Assembly: GCA_028281025.1 (NCBI GenBank)
Contig: JANQKR010000017.1
Location: 1 to 64,000 of the forward strand
Direction: 5' to 3'
Source of the DNA: Croceivirga sp.
GTDB lineage: Bacteria > Bacteroidota > Bacteroidia > Flavobacteriales > Flavobacteriaceae
DNA: 64,000 bases
Part shown: piece by piece, positions 44,379 to 54,654 of the stretch
Layout of the letters: every line of letters begins with the position of its first letter
How positions within the stretch are numbered: position 1 is the stretch's first letter
Notes under the pieces: generated by a model
Databases searched by the model: none
Told to the model about the DNA's origin: nothing
The model's input: the letters and a program-made list of their open reading frames with translations, nothing else
Translations under genes and position numbers: made by a program

Positions 44379-46178
44379 ATGCAGAAAATCAAGAACATAG
44401 CTATCATTGCCCACGTAGATCACGGCAAGACCACCTTGGTGGATAAGATCATGTACCATTGTCAATTGTTCCGTGAAAATGAGAATAAAGGGGATTTGAT
44501 TTTGGACAATAACGATTTGGAACGTGAACGCGGTATTACTATTGTATCCAAGAATGTTTCCGTGGTTTATAAGGACACCAAGATCAATATCATCGATACC
44601 CCGGGGCACGCCGATTTTGGAGGGGAAGTGGAGCGCGTACTGAACATGGCGGATGGTGTACTGCTATTGGTGGATGCTTTTGAAGGACCCATGCCACAGA
44701 CCCGTTTTGTGCTGCAAAAAGCCATTGATTTAGGGTTAAAACCCTGCGTGGTCATCAATAAAGTGGACAAGGAGAACTGTACCCCGGAAGAGGTACATGA
44801 AAAGGTCTTTGATTTGATGTTTGAACTGGGCGCAGAGGAATGGCAATTGGACTTTCCTACCGTTTATGGCTCAGCAAAACAGGGTTGGATGAGTGAGGAC
44901 TGGCAAAAACCAACCGAAGATATTTCCCCATTGTTGGATATGGTCCTGGAGCATGTTCCCGAATTTAAACCCGAAGAGGGCTCTACCCAAATGTTGATCA
45001 CCTCCCTGGATTTTTCAAGTTTTACGGGCCGGATCGCCATCGGAAGATTACAACGTGGAAGCCTAAGGGAAGGGCAACAGGTAACCTTGGTGAAGCGTGA
45101 GGGTAACATGATAAAATCCAAAATCAAGGAGGTCTTTGTATTTGATGGTTTGGGAAGGAAAAAAGTACAGGAAGTACAAACTGGGGATATCTGCGCTTTA
45201 GTCGGGATGGATGGTTTTGATATTGGGGACACCGTTGCCGATTTGGAAAATCCGGAAGGGTTAAAGACCATTGCCATAGATGAACCTACAATGAGCATGC
45301 TCTTTACGATCAATGATAGTCCGTTTTTTGGCAAGGACGGTAAGTTCGTTACTTCCAGACACATTAAGGAACGTTTGGAAAAAGAGCTGGAAAAGAATTT
45401 GGCCCTACGGGTGGAAGAAACGGATAGTGCGGATAAATTCATGGTTTTTGGTCGTGGGGTGCTGCACCTTTCCGTGCTCATTGAAACCATGCGTCGCGAA
45501 GGGTATGAACTTCAAATAGGTCAGCCACAGGTTATTATAAAGGAGGTGGACGGGGTTAAATGCGAACCCGTGGAGCAATTGACCATTGATTTGCCCGAGG
45601 AGGTTTCCGGTAAAGCCGTGGAAATGGTTTCCATTCGAAAAGGCGAAATGGTAAGTATGGAGGCCAAAGGTTCCCGAATGGTATGTGAATTCATCATCCC
45701 TTCCAGGGGAATCATAGGTTTGCGGAACCAGTTATTGACGGCTACCGCCGGTGAAGCCATCATGGCACATCGGTTTTTGGAATACCAACCTTTAAAAGGG
45801 GCAATTACGGGTCGTATCAATGGGTCATTGGTTTCCATGGAAAACGGAACGGCAATCCCATATTCCATAGATAAGCTCCAGGAGCGTGGGAAATTCTTTA
45901 TTGACCCCGGAGAGGATATTTATGAGGGGCAGGTCATTGGGGAGAATTCACGCCAGGATGATATGACCATCAATGTCACCAAAACCAAAAAGCTTTCCAA
46001 TGTAAGATCGGCAGGAGCGGACGATAAGGCCAAAATAGTCCCTGCCATCAAATTTTCTTTGGAAGAGGCCCTGGAATACATTCAAAAGGATGAATATGTT
46101 GAGGTAACGCCCAACCATCTCCGCTTGCGAAAAATTCATTTAAAGGAAGTGGATAGAAAACGGAATAAGGTGGACTGA
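44379..46178 (+). CDS. typA: Ribosome-associated GTPase TypA/BipA
   Basis: A 599-residue translational GTPase. G domain motifs: G1 [19 protein letters not shown]2/effector region [15 protein letters not shown]3 [21 protein letters not shown]4 [11 protein letters not shown]5 GSAKQGW. Domain II, III and the TypA-specific C-terminal domain follow ([13 protein letters not shown] at the end). BipA acts in ribosome assembly and stress adaptation on the ribosome. Length and motifs are complete and normal. It is a core gene and supports that this part is host chromosome. Confidence 0.97.
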   Translation: MQKIKNIAIIAHVDHGKTTLVDKIMYHCQLFRENENKGDLILDNNDLERERGITIVSKNVSVVYKDTKINIIDTPGHADFGGEVERVLNMADGVLLLVDAFEGPMPQTRFVLQKAIDLGLKPCVVINKVDKENCTPEEVHEKVFDLMFELGAEEWQLDFPTVYGSAKQGWMSEDWQKPTEDISPLLDMVLEHVPEFKPEEGSTQMLITSLDFSSFTGRIAIGRLQRGSLREGQQVTLVKREGNMIKSKIKEVFVFDGLGRKKVQEVQTGDICALVGMDGFDIGDTVADLENPEGLKTIAIDEPTMSMLFTINDSPFFGKDGKFVTSRHIKERLEKELEKNLALRVEETDSADKFMVFGRGVLHLSVLIETMRREGYELQIGQPQVIIKEVDGVKCEPVEQLTIDLPEEVSGKAVEMVSIRKGEMVSMEAKGSRMVCEFIIPSRGIIGLRNQLLTATAGEAIMAHRFLEYQPLKGAITGRINGSLVSMENGTAIPYSIDKLQERGKFFIDPGEDIYEGQVIGENSRQDDMTINVTKTKKLSNVRSAGADDKAKIVPAIKFSLEEALEYIQKDEYVEVTPNHLRLRKIHLKEVDRKRNKVD

Positions 46179-46362
46179 TTATCTTCCCATTACTGTGTGT
46201 CATCCTCAGCGTAGTCGAAGGGAAAGCCGGAATCCATTGGTCCATTGACAACATGAAGTAAAAACATACTTAATCTAGGTACCTATTAAGAGCAAGGGGA
46301 TGGCGAATTTATGGATTCGGCAATGAATGCGGAATGGCAGGATTACCTATAACCTATTTTCT

Positions 46363-46388
46363 GTCATTCCTGCGAAGGCAGGAATCCA
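46363..46388 (+). repeat. Palindromic repeat, left copy (GIY-YIG flank)
   Basis: GTCATTCCTGCGAAGGCAGG and following bases; the core ATTCCTGC / GCAGGAAT forms an 8-bp stem around GAAG (46366-46385). It ends at 46388, immediately beside the original stop codon of the GIY-YIG gene (46389-46391). The right copy at 46698-46723 is its reverse complement except for one loop base. Confidence 0.85.
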
Positions 46389-46691
46389 TTAATCAAACCA
46401 ATCCATAGCCAAATCGTTCCAATTTGGATTTTCTTTTTAGATTAGATTGATTTTCCACTGCCGTTTCCATTTTTTCAATCTTTTCTCTCGTAGAATGGCA
46501 TCGTTCACGTATTGGTATTGTTCAAAATATACTAGTCTATTTAAACCGTACTTTTTGGTAAATCCCTCAACTAATTTGTTCCTATGTTCCCAAACCCTCC
46601 TTTCCAAATCGTTACTGATCCCAATATAAAGGGTTCCATTCTTTTTATTGGTCAGAATGTAAACGTAGTATTGGTGGTTGATTTTGAACAT
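46389..46691 (-). pseudogene. GIY-YIG nuclease gene with premature stop near the C-terminus
   Basis: The GIY-YIG endonuclease domain is intact: YYVYILTNKKNGTLYIGISN (Y-Y and Y-I-G signature), RRVWEHRNKL with the conserved arginine, and REKRLKKWKRQWKINLI. After residue 84 a TAA (46439-46437) replaces what looks like GAA: in the same frame the sequence continues KENPNWNDLAMDWFD and stops at 46391-46389, the usual C-terminus of this ~100-residue flavobacterial family. A protein of 84 residues with a complete nuclease domain could still be made, so activity is not excluded. It is boxed by inverted copies of a palindromic repeat. Confidence 0.75.
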
Positions 46692-46697
46692 TTATTG

Positions 46698-46723
46698 TGG
46701 ATTCCTGCCTACGCAGGAATGAC
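46698..46723 (-). repeat. Palindromic repeat, right copy (GIY-YIG flank)
   Basis: TGGATTCCTGCCTACGCAGG and following bases: reverse complement of the left copy at 46363-46388 with a single difference in the loop (GTAG for GAAG). It lies 6 bases upstream of the GIY-YIG ATG. The two copies enclose 46363-46723, a 361-base unit. Confidence 0.85.
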
Positions 46724-46762
46724 AAACAAGAGAAAATAATTGCTATGTATGATTAGTAAGGA

Positions 46763-47521
46763 TTAACTCAAATGCCCATGATGCTGCTCCCTTAGGCAGG
46801 AAATGGCCGCTCCAATGATTCCGGCATGGTTCATAAGCTCGGCCTGAACAACATCGGTCTCAATATTGATCAGATGTCCATATTGGTCCCATTTCTTGGA
46901 AATGCCCCCACCAACAATGATCAAATCAGGAGCAACAATGAGTTCCACATATTTAAGGAATTTGTTGAAGCGTTTGGCCCATTTTTCATAAGTAAGCCCT
47001 TCCCTTTCCTTGGCTGATGATGCAGCCCACAACTCAATTTTTTTGTAGTTCTTATAGGGTATTTGTCCCAATTCAAAGTTGGCCAGTAATTCGCCATTAT
47101 AAAAAGCACCGCTACCAAGCCCCGTACCCACGGTAATCATAATGACCAGTCCCTGTTTTCCCCTACCGACCCCATAGTTCATGGAGGCATATCCCGCAGC
47201 ATCGGCATCATTGACTACGGTAAATTCACGTCCTGTGGCTGCGGTAAAAAGCTCATCGACATTTACACCGACCCAACTCTTATCAAGATTGCCGTAACCT
47301 TTACAGATACCATTTTTAACTACGGTAGGGAATCCACAGCCCACGGGACCTTTGTAGTTAAAATGGTCGATTATCTGTCCTATAACCTGGGCCATATCAT
47401 CGGGTTTTCGACTTTGGGGCGTGGGTACACGAAAGCGTTCCGTGACCATCTCACCCGTTTCCGCATTTACCAAGGCTCCCTTCATTCCAGAACCCCCAAT
47501 GTCTATCCCTAATAATTCCAT
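46763..47521 (-). CDS. Polyphosphate glucokinase (ROK family)
   Basis: A 252-residue sugar kinase. The phosphate-binding motif is LLGIDIGGSGMKGALV; PVGCGFPTVVKNG, VVNDADAAGYASMNYG (catalytic aspartate region) and ITVGTGLGSGAFYNGEL are those of the polyphosphate/ATP glucokinase group of the ROK family; IIVGGGISKKWDQYG closes the fold. It phosphorylates glucose, probably with polyphosphate as donor. The typical length is about 250. It is a single-gene unit read leftwards. Confidence 0.9.
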   Translation of the reverse strand: MELLGIDIGGSGMKGALVNAETGEMVTERFRVPTPQSRKPDDMAQVIGQIIDHFNYKGPVGCGFPTVVKNGICKGYGNLDKSWVGVNVDELFTAATGREFTVVNDADAAGYASMNYGVGRGKQGLVIMITVGTGLGSGAFYNGELLANFELGQIPYKNYKKIELWAASSAKEREGLTYEKWAKRFNKFLKYVELIVAPDLIIVGGGISKKWDQYGHLINIETDVVQAELMNHAGIIGAAISCLREQHHGHLS

Positions 47522-47611
47522 ATTTTTTATAAAAATTTTAACAAAGAAACAAAAACTGAATGGAATGCGATTTTTTAAATCTATGGCTTATCCAATAGTT
47601 TTCAACGGGAA

Positions 47612-48295
47612 TTAAACAGCCTTTTGTACCACCTCAAATACTTTACTACCATCGCATTTAATGGTCTTATGTGGGTATTTGAGGATCAGTGCGTAGTCAT
47701 GTGTGGCCATAATAATGGTTCGCCCATTTTCATTGATTTCCTGAAGCACCTTCATGACCTCGACACTGGTCTGCGGATCTAGGTTTCCCGTAGGTTCGTC
47801 CGCCAAAATAAGTTCGGGATCGTTGAGGAGTGCCCTTGCGATGGCCACGCGCTGCTGTTCCCCACCGGAGAGTTCATGGGGAAATTTGAATCCTTTGGTC
47901 TTCATGCCTACCTTATCCAAGACCTCTTCGATCTTCGCATCCATTTTAGCCGTATCGGTCCAACCGGTGGCCTTGAGCACGAACTTTAGATTGTTATTGA
48001 CATTTCTATCGGGAAGTAATTTAAAATCTTGAAATACGATGCCCAGTTTTCTTCTTAAAAAAGGAATATCATTCTCTTTAAGTGTTTTGAGGTTAAAATC
48101 CACTACCGTGGCTTCCCCTTTTTTTAGGGGCAGGTCACTGTAAAGGGTTTTCATAAGACTACTTTTGCCACTTCCGGTCTTTCCGATCACATAGACGAAT
48201 TCCCCTTTTTTTACTTGAAGGGTGACACTGCTCAATACCATGTTCTCTTCTTGAAAAATGGCAACGTCCTGTAGTTTTACTATCGTTTCGGGCAT
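47612..48295 (-). CDS. ftsE: FtsE-type ABC transporter ATPase
   Basis: A 227-residue ATPase: Walker [19 protein letters not shown]-loop [16 protein letters not shown] signature [15 protein letters not shown], Walker [14 protein letters not shown] and H-loop MATHDY. It is closest to FtsE, which with FtsX controls cell-wall hydrolases at division; no ftsX is adjacent here, as is common in flavobacteria. The start used is the ATG at 48295 ([11 protein letters not shown]); an in-frame upstream extension to 48421 has no protein character. Confidence 0.9.
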   Translation of the reverse strand: MPETIVKLQDVAIFQEENMVLSSVTLQVKKGEFVYVIGKTGSGKSSLMKTLYSDLPLKKGEATVVDFNLKTLKENDIPFLRRKLGIVFQDFKLLPDRNVNNNLKFVLKATGWTDTAKMDAKIEEVLDKVGMKTKGFKFPHELSGGEQQRVAIARALLNDPELILADEPTGNLDPQTSVEVMKVLQEINENGRTIIMATHDYALILKYPHKTIKCDGSKVFEVVQKAV

Positions 48296-48436
48296 TATTC
48301 TCTTTAGTGGTGTAAAAATATCAAGATTTGGGTTAATGCACCATAGAAATGACGTTTCATTGGTTATGCCCATAAAAAACAGCCCCCTTTTCGAAATTTG
48401 GAAAGGGATGTCCGGCGCCAAACCGTACCATTGAAA

Positions 48437-49474
48437 TCATTCCACCGGATAGTAGATATCGGTCTGGATTTTGTCTGGGGTAACCAGGGTAGGGTCATTG
48501 ACATAAAGTTCATAAACGGGTCCGGCCATGGTCATTTTATGTGTTTCCATAAATTCTTCTATGGCCAGATGTGCCTCCCTGTCCCCAGTCCCGTAATTTC
48601 CGAATTTGGAAACGGTGACCACAGTACCTTTGGCAAAGCTCATGGACTGCATATCTTCTGCCGGTTTAATGGCTTCCTTCAGAAACACCCCAATCATAAA
48701 ATCGGTCTCCCCCGTGGTTTCGTCCCATTTGGTAAAAATGGCCCCAGGAGTGAACTCCCCATATTGAAGCCCTTGCCCAACAGCATATTCACCTACTTTG
48801 GGCATGGATTCCTGGAATAGTTTTGACATGGCCTCCTGATCCATTTTTGAGCTGTGGGCATATCCAATGAAATTTCGTTTGTCAACGGTCATCTTGGACA
48901 CCTCACCCAGGGACCAGGAAGACATCATTTTATTGTAGGCCTCGGCCTCAATGACCATTATGCTATCAAGTCGTTCCAAACCTCTTTCGAACATGGGCCC
49001 CATCATCTTGTCATAACCACCGCTAATGGCACCGAAAAATTTGAATAGGTAAGGTACGTTATCGGCCTTCATGCCCCAGGTTACCTCAGTACCTTCCACA
49101 TTGGGGTCGAACTTCCAAAATGCGGTGGCACTGCCCATCCCTTCAAAAGTCAGTTCAGTGGTAAGGGATTCATGGGGTATGGCACTGGTCATTTTTTGAC
49201 TTCCCTTGCCATCCTTACCATCCCAACTATAGGAAGCACCCTCACCTTTCGTGGTTTCCCCATAGCTAAAGGTCATGCTAGGGTCTTCCTCAAGCCAGGG
49301 CCCCCAAGCCTCCCAATTTTTATAATCGCTTACATTGTTGTACACGAGTTCCACCGGAACGTCGATAATACGACTCCTCTTTACCTCATAAGAATTGGGT
49401 TGAACCGCTGCATATATTGCTAAACCAATGATTGCAATCAATAAGAACAATACGATATATTTTACAATTTTCAT
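48437..49474 (-). CDS. SRPBCC (polyketide cyclase) + GyrI-like domain protein
   Basis: A 345-residue protein with one N-terminal membrane segment (IVKYIVLFLLIAIIGLAIYA) followed by an SRPBCC/START-like domain (IIDVPVELVYNNVSDYKNWE; MTFSYGETTKGEGASYSWDG) and a C-terminal GyrI-like effector-binding domain (FIGYAHSSK; FAKGTVVTVSKFGNYG; GPVYELYVNDPTLV). Both domains bind small hydrophobic molecules in related proteins; the ligand is unknown. Common in flavobacterial core genomes. Confidence 0.85.
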   Translation of the reverse strand: MKIVKYIVLFLLIAIIGLAIYAAVQPNSYEVKRSRIIDVPVELVYNNVSDYKNWEAWGPWLEEDPSMTFSYGETTKGEGASYSWDGKDGKGSQKMTSAIPHESLTTELTFEGMGSATAFWKFDPNVEGTEVTWGMKADNVPYLFKFFGAISGGYDKMMGPMFERGLERLDSIMVIEAEAYNKMMSSWSLGEVSKMTVDKRNFIGYAHSSKMDQEAMSKLFQESMPKVGEYAVGQGLQYGEFTPGAIFTKWDETTGETDFMIGVFLKEAIKPAEDMQSMSFAKGTVVTVSKFGNYGTGDREAHLAIEEFMETHKMTMAGPVYELYVNDPTLVTPDKIQTDIYYPVE

Positions 49475-49700
49475 GTCGCTGGTTTTTAATGATTAAGTGT
49501 ATCCTAAAGATACGATTTTTAAGGCTTTAGGAATTAATTGTAAGCTTTTTCTTTCAATTATGGATGCGCTGAACCAGTCCGTAAAGGTGGAATTATTGGA
49601 GCGTTGAATGGCCCAAAAGGTTGTATTTCGTGAAGGGTGCCATACTTTGGCGCGAATTTTGACGTTAGGTATGTACAATCAGAGAACCACGTAGAACACT

Positions 49701-52700
49701 ATGAGATGGAATTTTCAAACCATTCCATTCCTTTTTATGGGAATGGTCCTTTTTGGCACTGCCCAGGAAACACAGATTTTTTCACACGACAACAAACAGT
49801 ACCAAGACGCTTTGGCGTTGTATAATAACCAACAATACCAAGCTGCGCAGTCCCTTTTTGAACAGGTCAAGGAAAATACGGATGATCAGGAAGTCCAGGC
49901 CAATAGTCTCTATTATGCGGCCAATGCCGCCATTCGATTGAACCAAAGGGGAGCTGATAAATTGATGGAGGGTTTTGTGGAGCGTTATCCTACCTCCACC
50001 AAGCGAAACTCCGCCTTTATGGACGTGGCCGATTATTATTTTGAAACGGGAAAATACCCTTATGCGCTGAAGTGGTACAAAAAAGTGGAGGAAAGCGCAA
50101 TGTCCAGAAAGGATAAGGCACGTTTCAACTTCAATATGGGGTATTCCTATTACGCTGCCAACCGTCCGGCAGAGGCAGAACGGTACTTGAGTAGGGTTTC
50201 AAATTCACCTAAATATGGCTCCCAGGCAAAATACTACCTGGGATATATTGCGTACGAACAGGATGATTATGATTCGGCCAACGAACGTTTTGACAAGATC
50301 AGCGATCCTGCGGTGCTGGAAGAAAAGCTTTCGTACTATCAGGCTGACCTGAACTTTAAGCTGGGCAATTTTGAAACCGCCATTGAAATGGCCGAAAAGC
50401 AGCTGTCCAAATCCAACCGAAGGGAGATATCGGAATTAAACAAGATTATTGGGGAAAGTTATTTTAATCTCGAAAAGTATGACGAAGCCATTCCCTATTT
50501 AAAAAAATACAAGGGAAAACGCGGTAAGTGGAGCAATACCGATTTTTACCTTTTGGGATATAGCTACTACAAACAAGGTGATTTTCAAAACGCGGTAAGT
50601 CAATTCAACAAGATCATAGACGGAACAAATTCCGTTGCGCAAAATGCCTATTACCATCTGGCGGAATGTTATTTGAAATTGGACCAAAAGACAGAAGCCT
50701 TGAATGCTTTTAGAAATGCGTCTCAAATGTCATTCAGTCCGGAAATCGAAAAAGATGCTTCCCTAAATTATGCCCGATTGAGCTATGAAATTGGAAACCC
50801 CTACGAACCGGTTCCCGAGGTAATGACGGACTATTTAAGGAAGTTCCCCGGGGACGAGCATGAAGAAGAGATTAAAAATTTGTTGGTGGATTCGTTCATT
50901 ACCTCCAAAAATTTTGCCGGGGCCATGGAACTACTGGAAAAAAATTCCGGTTACGCCGGGAAGGATACCTACCAAAAGGTAGCATTTTACAGGGGGGTGG
51001 AATTGTTTATGGACAATGCGTATTCCGATGCTCTGGAAGCATTTGAAAAATCCTTGAAAAATGCGCCAGAACCCATTATCAGGGCCCGTTCACAATATTG
51101 GAGGGCAGAATCCGCGTATCGTTTGAACCGTTTTGACGATGCCTTGGATGGATTTAGGGAATTTCAGCAAAACCCCTCAGCCAAAAATGTGGACGAATAC
51201 GGACAATTGGACTACAATTTAGGGTATTGCTATTTTAAACAAAAAGACTATGGCAATGCAGTGGCTGCATTTAAAAAAGCTTCGCGATCCAATGGTCTTG
51301 ATGAGGTGATGAAGACCGATGCTCTAATGCGTTTGGGGGATGGCCACTTTGTGACCAGTAACTATAAATCCGCTTTAAACGCCTATGATGCCGCCGCTAA
51401 GGTCAATGGTCCCGAACGTGATTATGCCGCTTTTCAAAAGGCCATGTGCCATGGTTTTCTTGGGAATACTGCTGCAAAAATAGATGGACTGGACCAGTTT
51501 GTGATACGCCATCCAAAATCCTCCCTTCGGGATGATGCGCTCTTTGAACTGGGCAATACCCATATAAAAGCCAATAATGAATCGCTGGGTTTGCAAACCT
51601 ATGACCAGTTAATTGACCAATTTGGCAGGAGTAAGTTTGCGCCTCAAGCCATGCTGAGACAGGGGTTGGTGCACTATAATGCGAGCAGGAACGAGCAGGC
51701 CCTGGGGAAATTGAAAGGAGTGGTCAATACCTATCCCAAATCACAGGAGGCCAAACAGGCCGTTGCTACGGCAAAGTTGGTCTATGTGGATATGGGAAGG
51801 GTCAGTGAGTATGCGTCCTGGGCAAGAAATTTGGACATTGTTGAGGTGACGGACTCCGAATTGGATGATGCCAGTTTTGAAGCCGCCGACCGTAAATACA
51901 TCGAAGGAAAAACAGGGGTTGCCATTCGCGCTTTTGAAGATTACTTACAGGAATTTCCCAATGGCGTACATACCCTTCAGGCGAATTTCACCTTGGCGCA
52001 GCTGTATTTTTCGAAAGGGGAAAAGGAAAAAGCGTTGCCCAGATATACCGTGGTTGCGGAACGTGGTTCCAGTGAATATAGCGAACAGGCACTCACCAGG
52101 GTCTGCGAGATTTATGTGGGCAAAGCCAATTATGAAAAGGCGATTCCGTTCTTGGAGCAATTGGAAACGCTTGCGGAAATCCCTCAAAACAAGACCTTTG
52201 CCCAGAGCAATTTAATGAAGGGCTATTATGAACGAAAAGACTATCAAAAAACCTTGGCCTATGCCGAAAAGGTACTGAGTGCCAGTACCATTGACAATAG
52301 GATACGAAGTGATGCCCAGATCATGATTGCGCGTTCTGCCACAGAAACGGGAAATGAACAATTGGCCGAAACGGCATTTGCGGAAGTGAAGAAAATTGCC
52401 ACGGGGAGGATTGGTGCGGAAGCGTGGTATTACGATGCCTATTTCAAGAATAAAAATGGCGATTACGAAAGTTCCAATACTTCGGTACAAAAATTGGCGA
52501 AGGACTTTGCCGCCTATAAAGAATGGGGTGGTAAGGGATTGGTGATTATGGCCAAAAATTTCTATGCCCTTGAGGATGCATTCCAGGCCACTTATATTTT
52601 GGAAAGTGTTACCGAAAACTTTGCGGAATATCCGGATATCGTTGCCGAGGCCAAAGGAGAACTTTCCCTCATAAAATCCCGCGAAGCGGAAATCAATTCA

Positions 52701-52724
52701 TCAATCAATCCAGATAATAATTAA
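49701..52724 (+). CDS. Large exported TPR-repeat protein
   Basis: A 1007-residue protein with signal peptide (MRWNFQTIPFLFMGMVLFGT) and many tetratricopeptide repeats across its length, for example LYYAANAAIRLNQRG, FNFNMGYSYYAANRPAEAER, YYLGYIAYEQDDYDSANERF, FYLLGYSYYKQGDFQNAVSQ, DYNLGYCYFKQKDYGNAVAA. TPR arrays are protein-binding scaffolds; together with the outer-membrane barrel encoded 9 bases downstream it probably forms a periplasmic/outer-membrane complex conserved in Bacteroidetes. The exact role is not known to me. Confidence 0.88.
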   Translation: MRWNFQTIPFLFMGMVLFGTAQETQIFSHDNKQYQDALALYNNQQYQAAQSLFEQVKENTDDQEVQANSLYYAANAAIRLNQRGADKLMEGFVERYPTSTKRNSAFMDVADYYFETGKYPYALKWYKKVEESAMSRKDKARFNFNMGYSYYAANRPAEAERYLSRVSNSPKYGSQAKYYLGYIAYEQDDYDSANERFDKISDPAVLEEKLSYYQADLNFKLGNFETAIEMAEKQLSKSNRREISELNKIIGESYFNLEKYDEAIPYLKKYKGKRGKWSNTDFYLLGYSYYKQGDFQNAVSQFNKIIDGTNSVAQNAYYHLAECYLKLDQKTEALNAFRNASQMSFSPEIEKDASLNYARLSYEIGNPYEPVPEVMTDYLRKFPGDEHEEEIKNLLVDSFITSKNFAGAMELLEKNSGYAGKDTYQKVAFYRGVELFMDNAYSDALEAFEKSLKNAPEPIIRARSQYWRAESAYRLNRFDDALDGFREFQQNPSAKNVDEYGQLDYNLGYCYFKQKDYGNAVAAFKKASRSNGLDEVMKTDALMRLGDGHFVTSNYKSALNAYDAAAKVNGPERDYAAFQKAMCHGFLGNTAAKIDGLDQFVIRHPKSSLRDDALFELGNTHIKANNESLGLQTYDQLIDQFGRSKFAPQAMLRQGLVHYNASRNEQALGKLKGVVNTYPKSQEAKQAVATAKLVYVDMGRVSEYASWARNLDIVEVTDSELDDASFEAADRKYIEGKTGVAIRAFEDYLQEFPNGVHTLQANFTLAQLYFSKGEKEKALPRYTVVAERGSSEYSEQALTRVCEIYVGKANYEKAIPFLEQLETLAEIPQNKTFAQSNLMKGYYERKDYQKTLAYAEKVLSASTIDNRIRSDAQIMIARSATETGNEQLAETAFAEVKKIATGRIGAEAWYYDAYFKNKNGDYESSNTSVQKLAKDFAAYKEWGGKGLVIMAKNFYALEDAFQATYILESVTENFAEYPDIVAEAKGELSLIKSREAEINSSINPDNN

Positions 52725-52733
52725 TTGGAATAC

Positions 52734-54485
52734 ATGCGAACGGTAAAATTATATTTCCTCATCCTTTTTTTGAGCCTTTTTGGGGTTGTTCGGGCCCAAC
52801 AAACCGATGATATAGGTACGGAAACGGTAACGGTGGTAAAACCGTATTCCCCCTCCGTTTCAGATGCCTTTAAAATCAAGTTGGATCCCGTCATCAATGA
52901 TTCCATTGAACTGCAGAAAAAACCGATTGAATATGTCATTTTTTCCGTGCCGGTGGCCTCGACCTTCACACCGGCCAAGGCAAAGGCCGCCAGGGTGGAG
53001 AAAAGGCCACCACCAACCCTGTACAATTCGTATGCCTCGGTAGGATTGGGAAATTTCAATAATGCCATAGTCGATTTTTACACCAGCAGGGAAGTAGGCA
53101 GGGATGAGAACTTGTTTGATGTGGGCCTTACCCATTTTTCATCCCGCGGTGATATCGATAGCACACCCTTGGATACCGATTTCTACAATACGAATTTGGA
53201 CCTTTCCTTTGCCAAAAAGGATAGGGATTACGACTGGAGTATTGGACTGGGATTGGGCCATCAGCTTTACAATTGGTACGGCCTTGAAAGCGGCGCATTT
53301 ACGGATACGCAGATTGAGGGTATCGATGAACTCCAAAATTATTTCAATGCAGAGGCAAATGCCCAGTTGACCGTGGAGGATTCTTTTTTTAAGAATGGTA
53401 AATTGCTGGTGAGAAGATTTTGGGATGCTTTGGAATCCGGGGAGAATAGGGCAGTTTTTAAGACCGAATTGGAGATTCCCATAAGCTCGGAACTGGTAAA
53501 TTTTAAGACCAAGGTAGATTATGTTGGTGGGGAGTTTGAAAATGCGAGCTTAAACAGCACCACGAATACCTCGGGCATAGATTACGGCCATCTGATCGTA
53601 GGGGTCAATCCAAGTTTTGTGGTACTTCGGGATGAGCTTACATTGCATTTGGGGGCCAATTTGGTCTATGGGACGGATTTGGAGCGAAGCAATGGGAACT
53701 TTTTTATCTACCCGGCCATTACGGCCTCCTATCGACTGGTGGAAGACCAGGTTATTGCCTATGGCGGCATTGAAGGAGATCTGAATCAGAACTCCTATTA
53801 CGATTTTGTTGGGGAAAATCCTTTTGTTTCACCCACTTTGGAGATTCAGCCTACCGATCAACAGTACAGGGGCTATGCGGGACTAAAAGGGCAATTGACC
53901 ACCAATGTAGGGTACAATATCAAGGGGTTTTACAGGGCTGAAAATAGAAGACCATTGTTCTTTCTCAATCCGCAAAACCTTTTTCGGGATGATGAGGGGG
54001 GATACAATTTTGGCAATTCCTTTCAAGTGTTTTATGACGATATACGGACCTTGGGATTCTTTGCCGAAATCAACGTGGATATCAACCGAAATTTCACCTT
54101 GGGCCTTAACGGGGAATATTTCAATTACAATACGGAAACCGATAATCCCGCGTGGAACCTACCGGAAATACAGGGATCCCTTTTTATGGATTATCAAATT
54201 AGCGATAAATGGTATGCCGGGGCCAACCTGTTTTTTGTTGGGGAACGGGAAGATTTGCAGTCGGTGGCTGCTGAGAATACGCCCCCCAATGAATTTGTTT
54301 CCAATAGCATCACCCTGGACAGCTTTTTTGATGCCAATGCGCATTTGGGCTATCGGTTCAATGACCAATTATCGGTTTTTGCCAAGGTATCCAATTTGGC
54401 GAACAACAATTACGAACGTTGGAGCAATTTTAGGGTACAGGGCTTTCAGGCATTGGCAGGGGTTTCCTATAAGTTCGATTTTTAG
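52734..54485 (+). CDS. TonB-receptor-like outer-membrane barrel, partner of the TPR protein
   Basis: A 583-residue exported protein; the ATG at 52734 opens a signal peptide (MRTVKLYFLILFLSLFGVVR). An N-terminal short acidic/valine-rich stretch (DIGTETVTVVKPYSPSVSDA) precedes a barrel with many amphipathic strands (NLDLSFAKKDRDYDWSIGLG; FFAEINVDINRNFTLGLNGE) ending in ALAGVSYKFDF with a terminal phenylalanine. There is no plug domain, so it is a barrel without an obvious gate. It lies 9 bases after the TPR gene and is clearly co-transcribed. Confidence 0.82.
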   Translation: MRTVKLYFLILFLSLFGVVRAQQTDDIGTETVTVVKPYSPSVSDAFKIKLDPVINDSIELQKKPIEYVIFSVPVASTFTPAKAKAARVEKRPPPTLYNSYASVGLGNFNNAIVDFYTSREVGRDENLFDVGLTHFSSRGDIDSTPLDTDFYNTNLDLSFAKKDRDYDWSIGLGLGHQLYNWYGLESGAFTDTQIEGIDELQNYFNAEANAQLTVEDSFFKNGKLLVRRFWDALESGENRAVFKTELEIPISSELVNFKTKVDYVGGEFENASLNSTTNTSGIDYGHLIVGVNPSFVVLRDELTLHLGANLVYGTDLERSNGNFFIYPAITASYRLVEDQVIAYGGIEGDLNQNSYYDFVGENPFVSPTLEIQPTDQQYRGYAGLKGQLTTNVGYNIKGFYRAENRRPLFFLNPQNLFRDDEGGYNFGNSFQVFYDDIRTLGFFAEINVDINRNFTLGLNGEYFNYNTETDNPAWNLPEIQGSLFMDYQISDKWYAGANLFFVGEREDLQSVAAENTPPNEFVSNSITLDSFFDANAHLGYRFNDQLSVFAKVSNLANNNYERWSNFRVQGFQALAGVSYKFDF

Positions 54486-54654
54486 TAAAATCCAACTGTA
54501 AGAGGGGTCGCTCCTTCATTCCAGCGTCACCCTGGGTTCTTTAAAGGGAGGGTAGGAATCCTTATGCAATCCGGTTATGGAGTAGCGAGCATCCACGGGA
54601 TTCAAAACAAGGGCAATCCAAGCGTTCTTGGACATTTTCTTACCTTAGAAGTGG

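Noticed and set aside
44864-45490. Long antisense open frame (208 codons) opposite typA
   Set aside because: It lies wholly inside the conserved typA gene; composition and lack of protein-like pattern mark it as a shadow.
49475-49700. Possible gene or repeat in the gap before the TPR gene
   Set aside because: No open frame of meaningful length, no hairpin and no repeat match; probably plain promoter region.
54510-54600. Possible further copy of the palindromic repeat near 54.5 kb
   Set aside because: Only fragments (TTCATTCCAGC, TAGGAATCC) resemble the 46.4 kb repeat; pairing is too poor to call.
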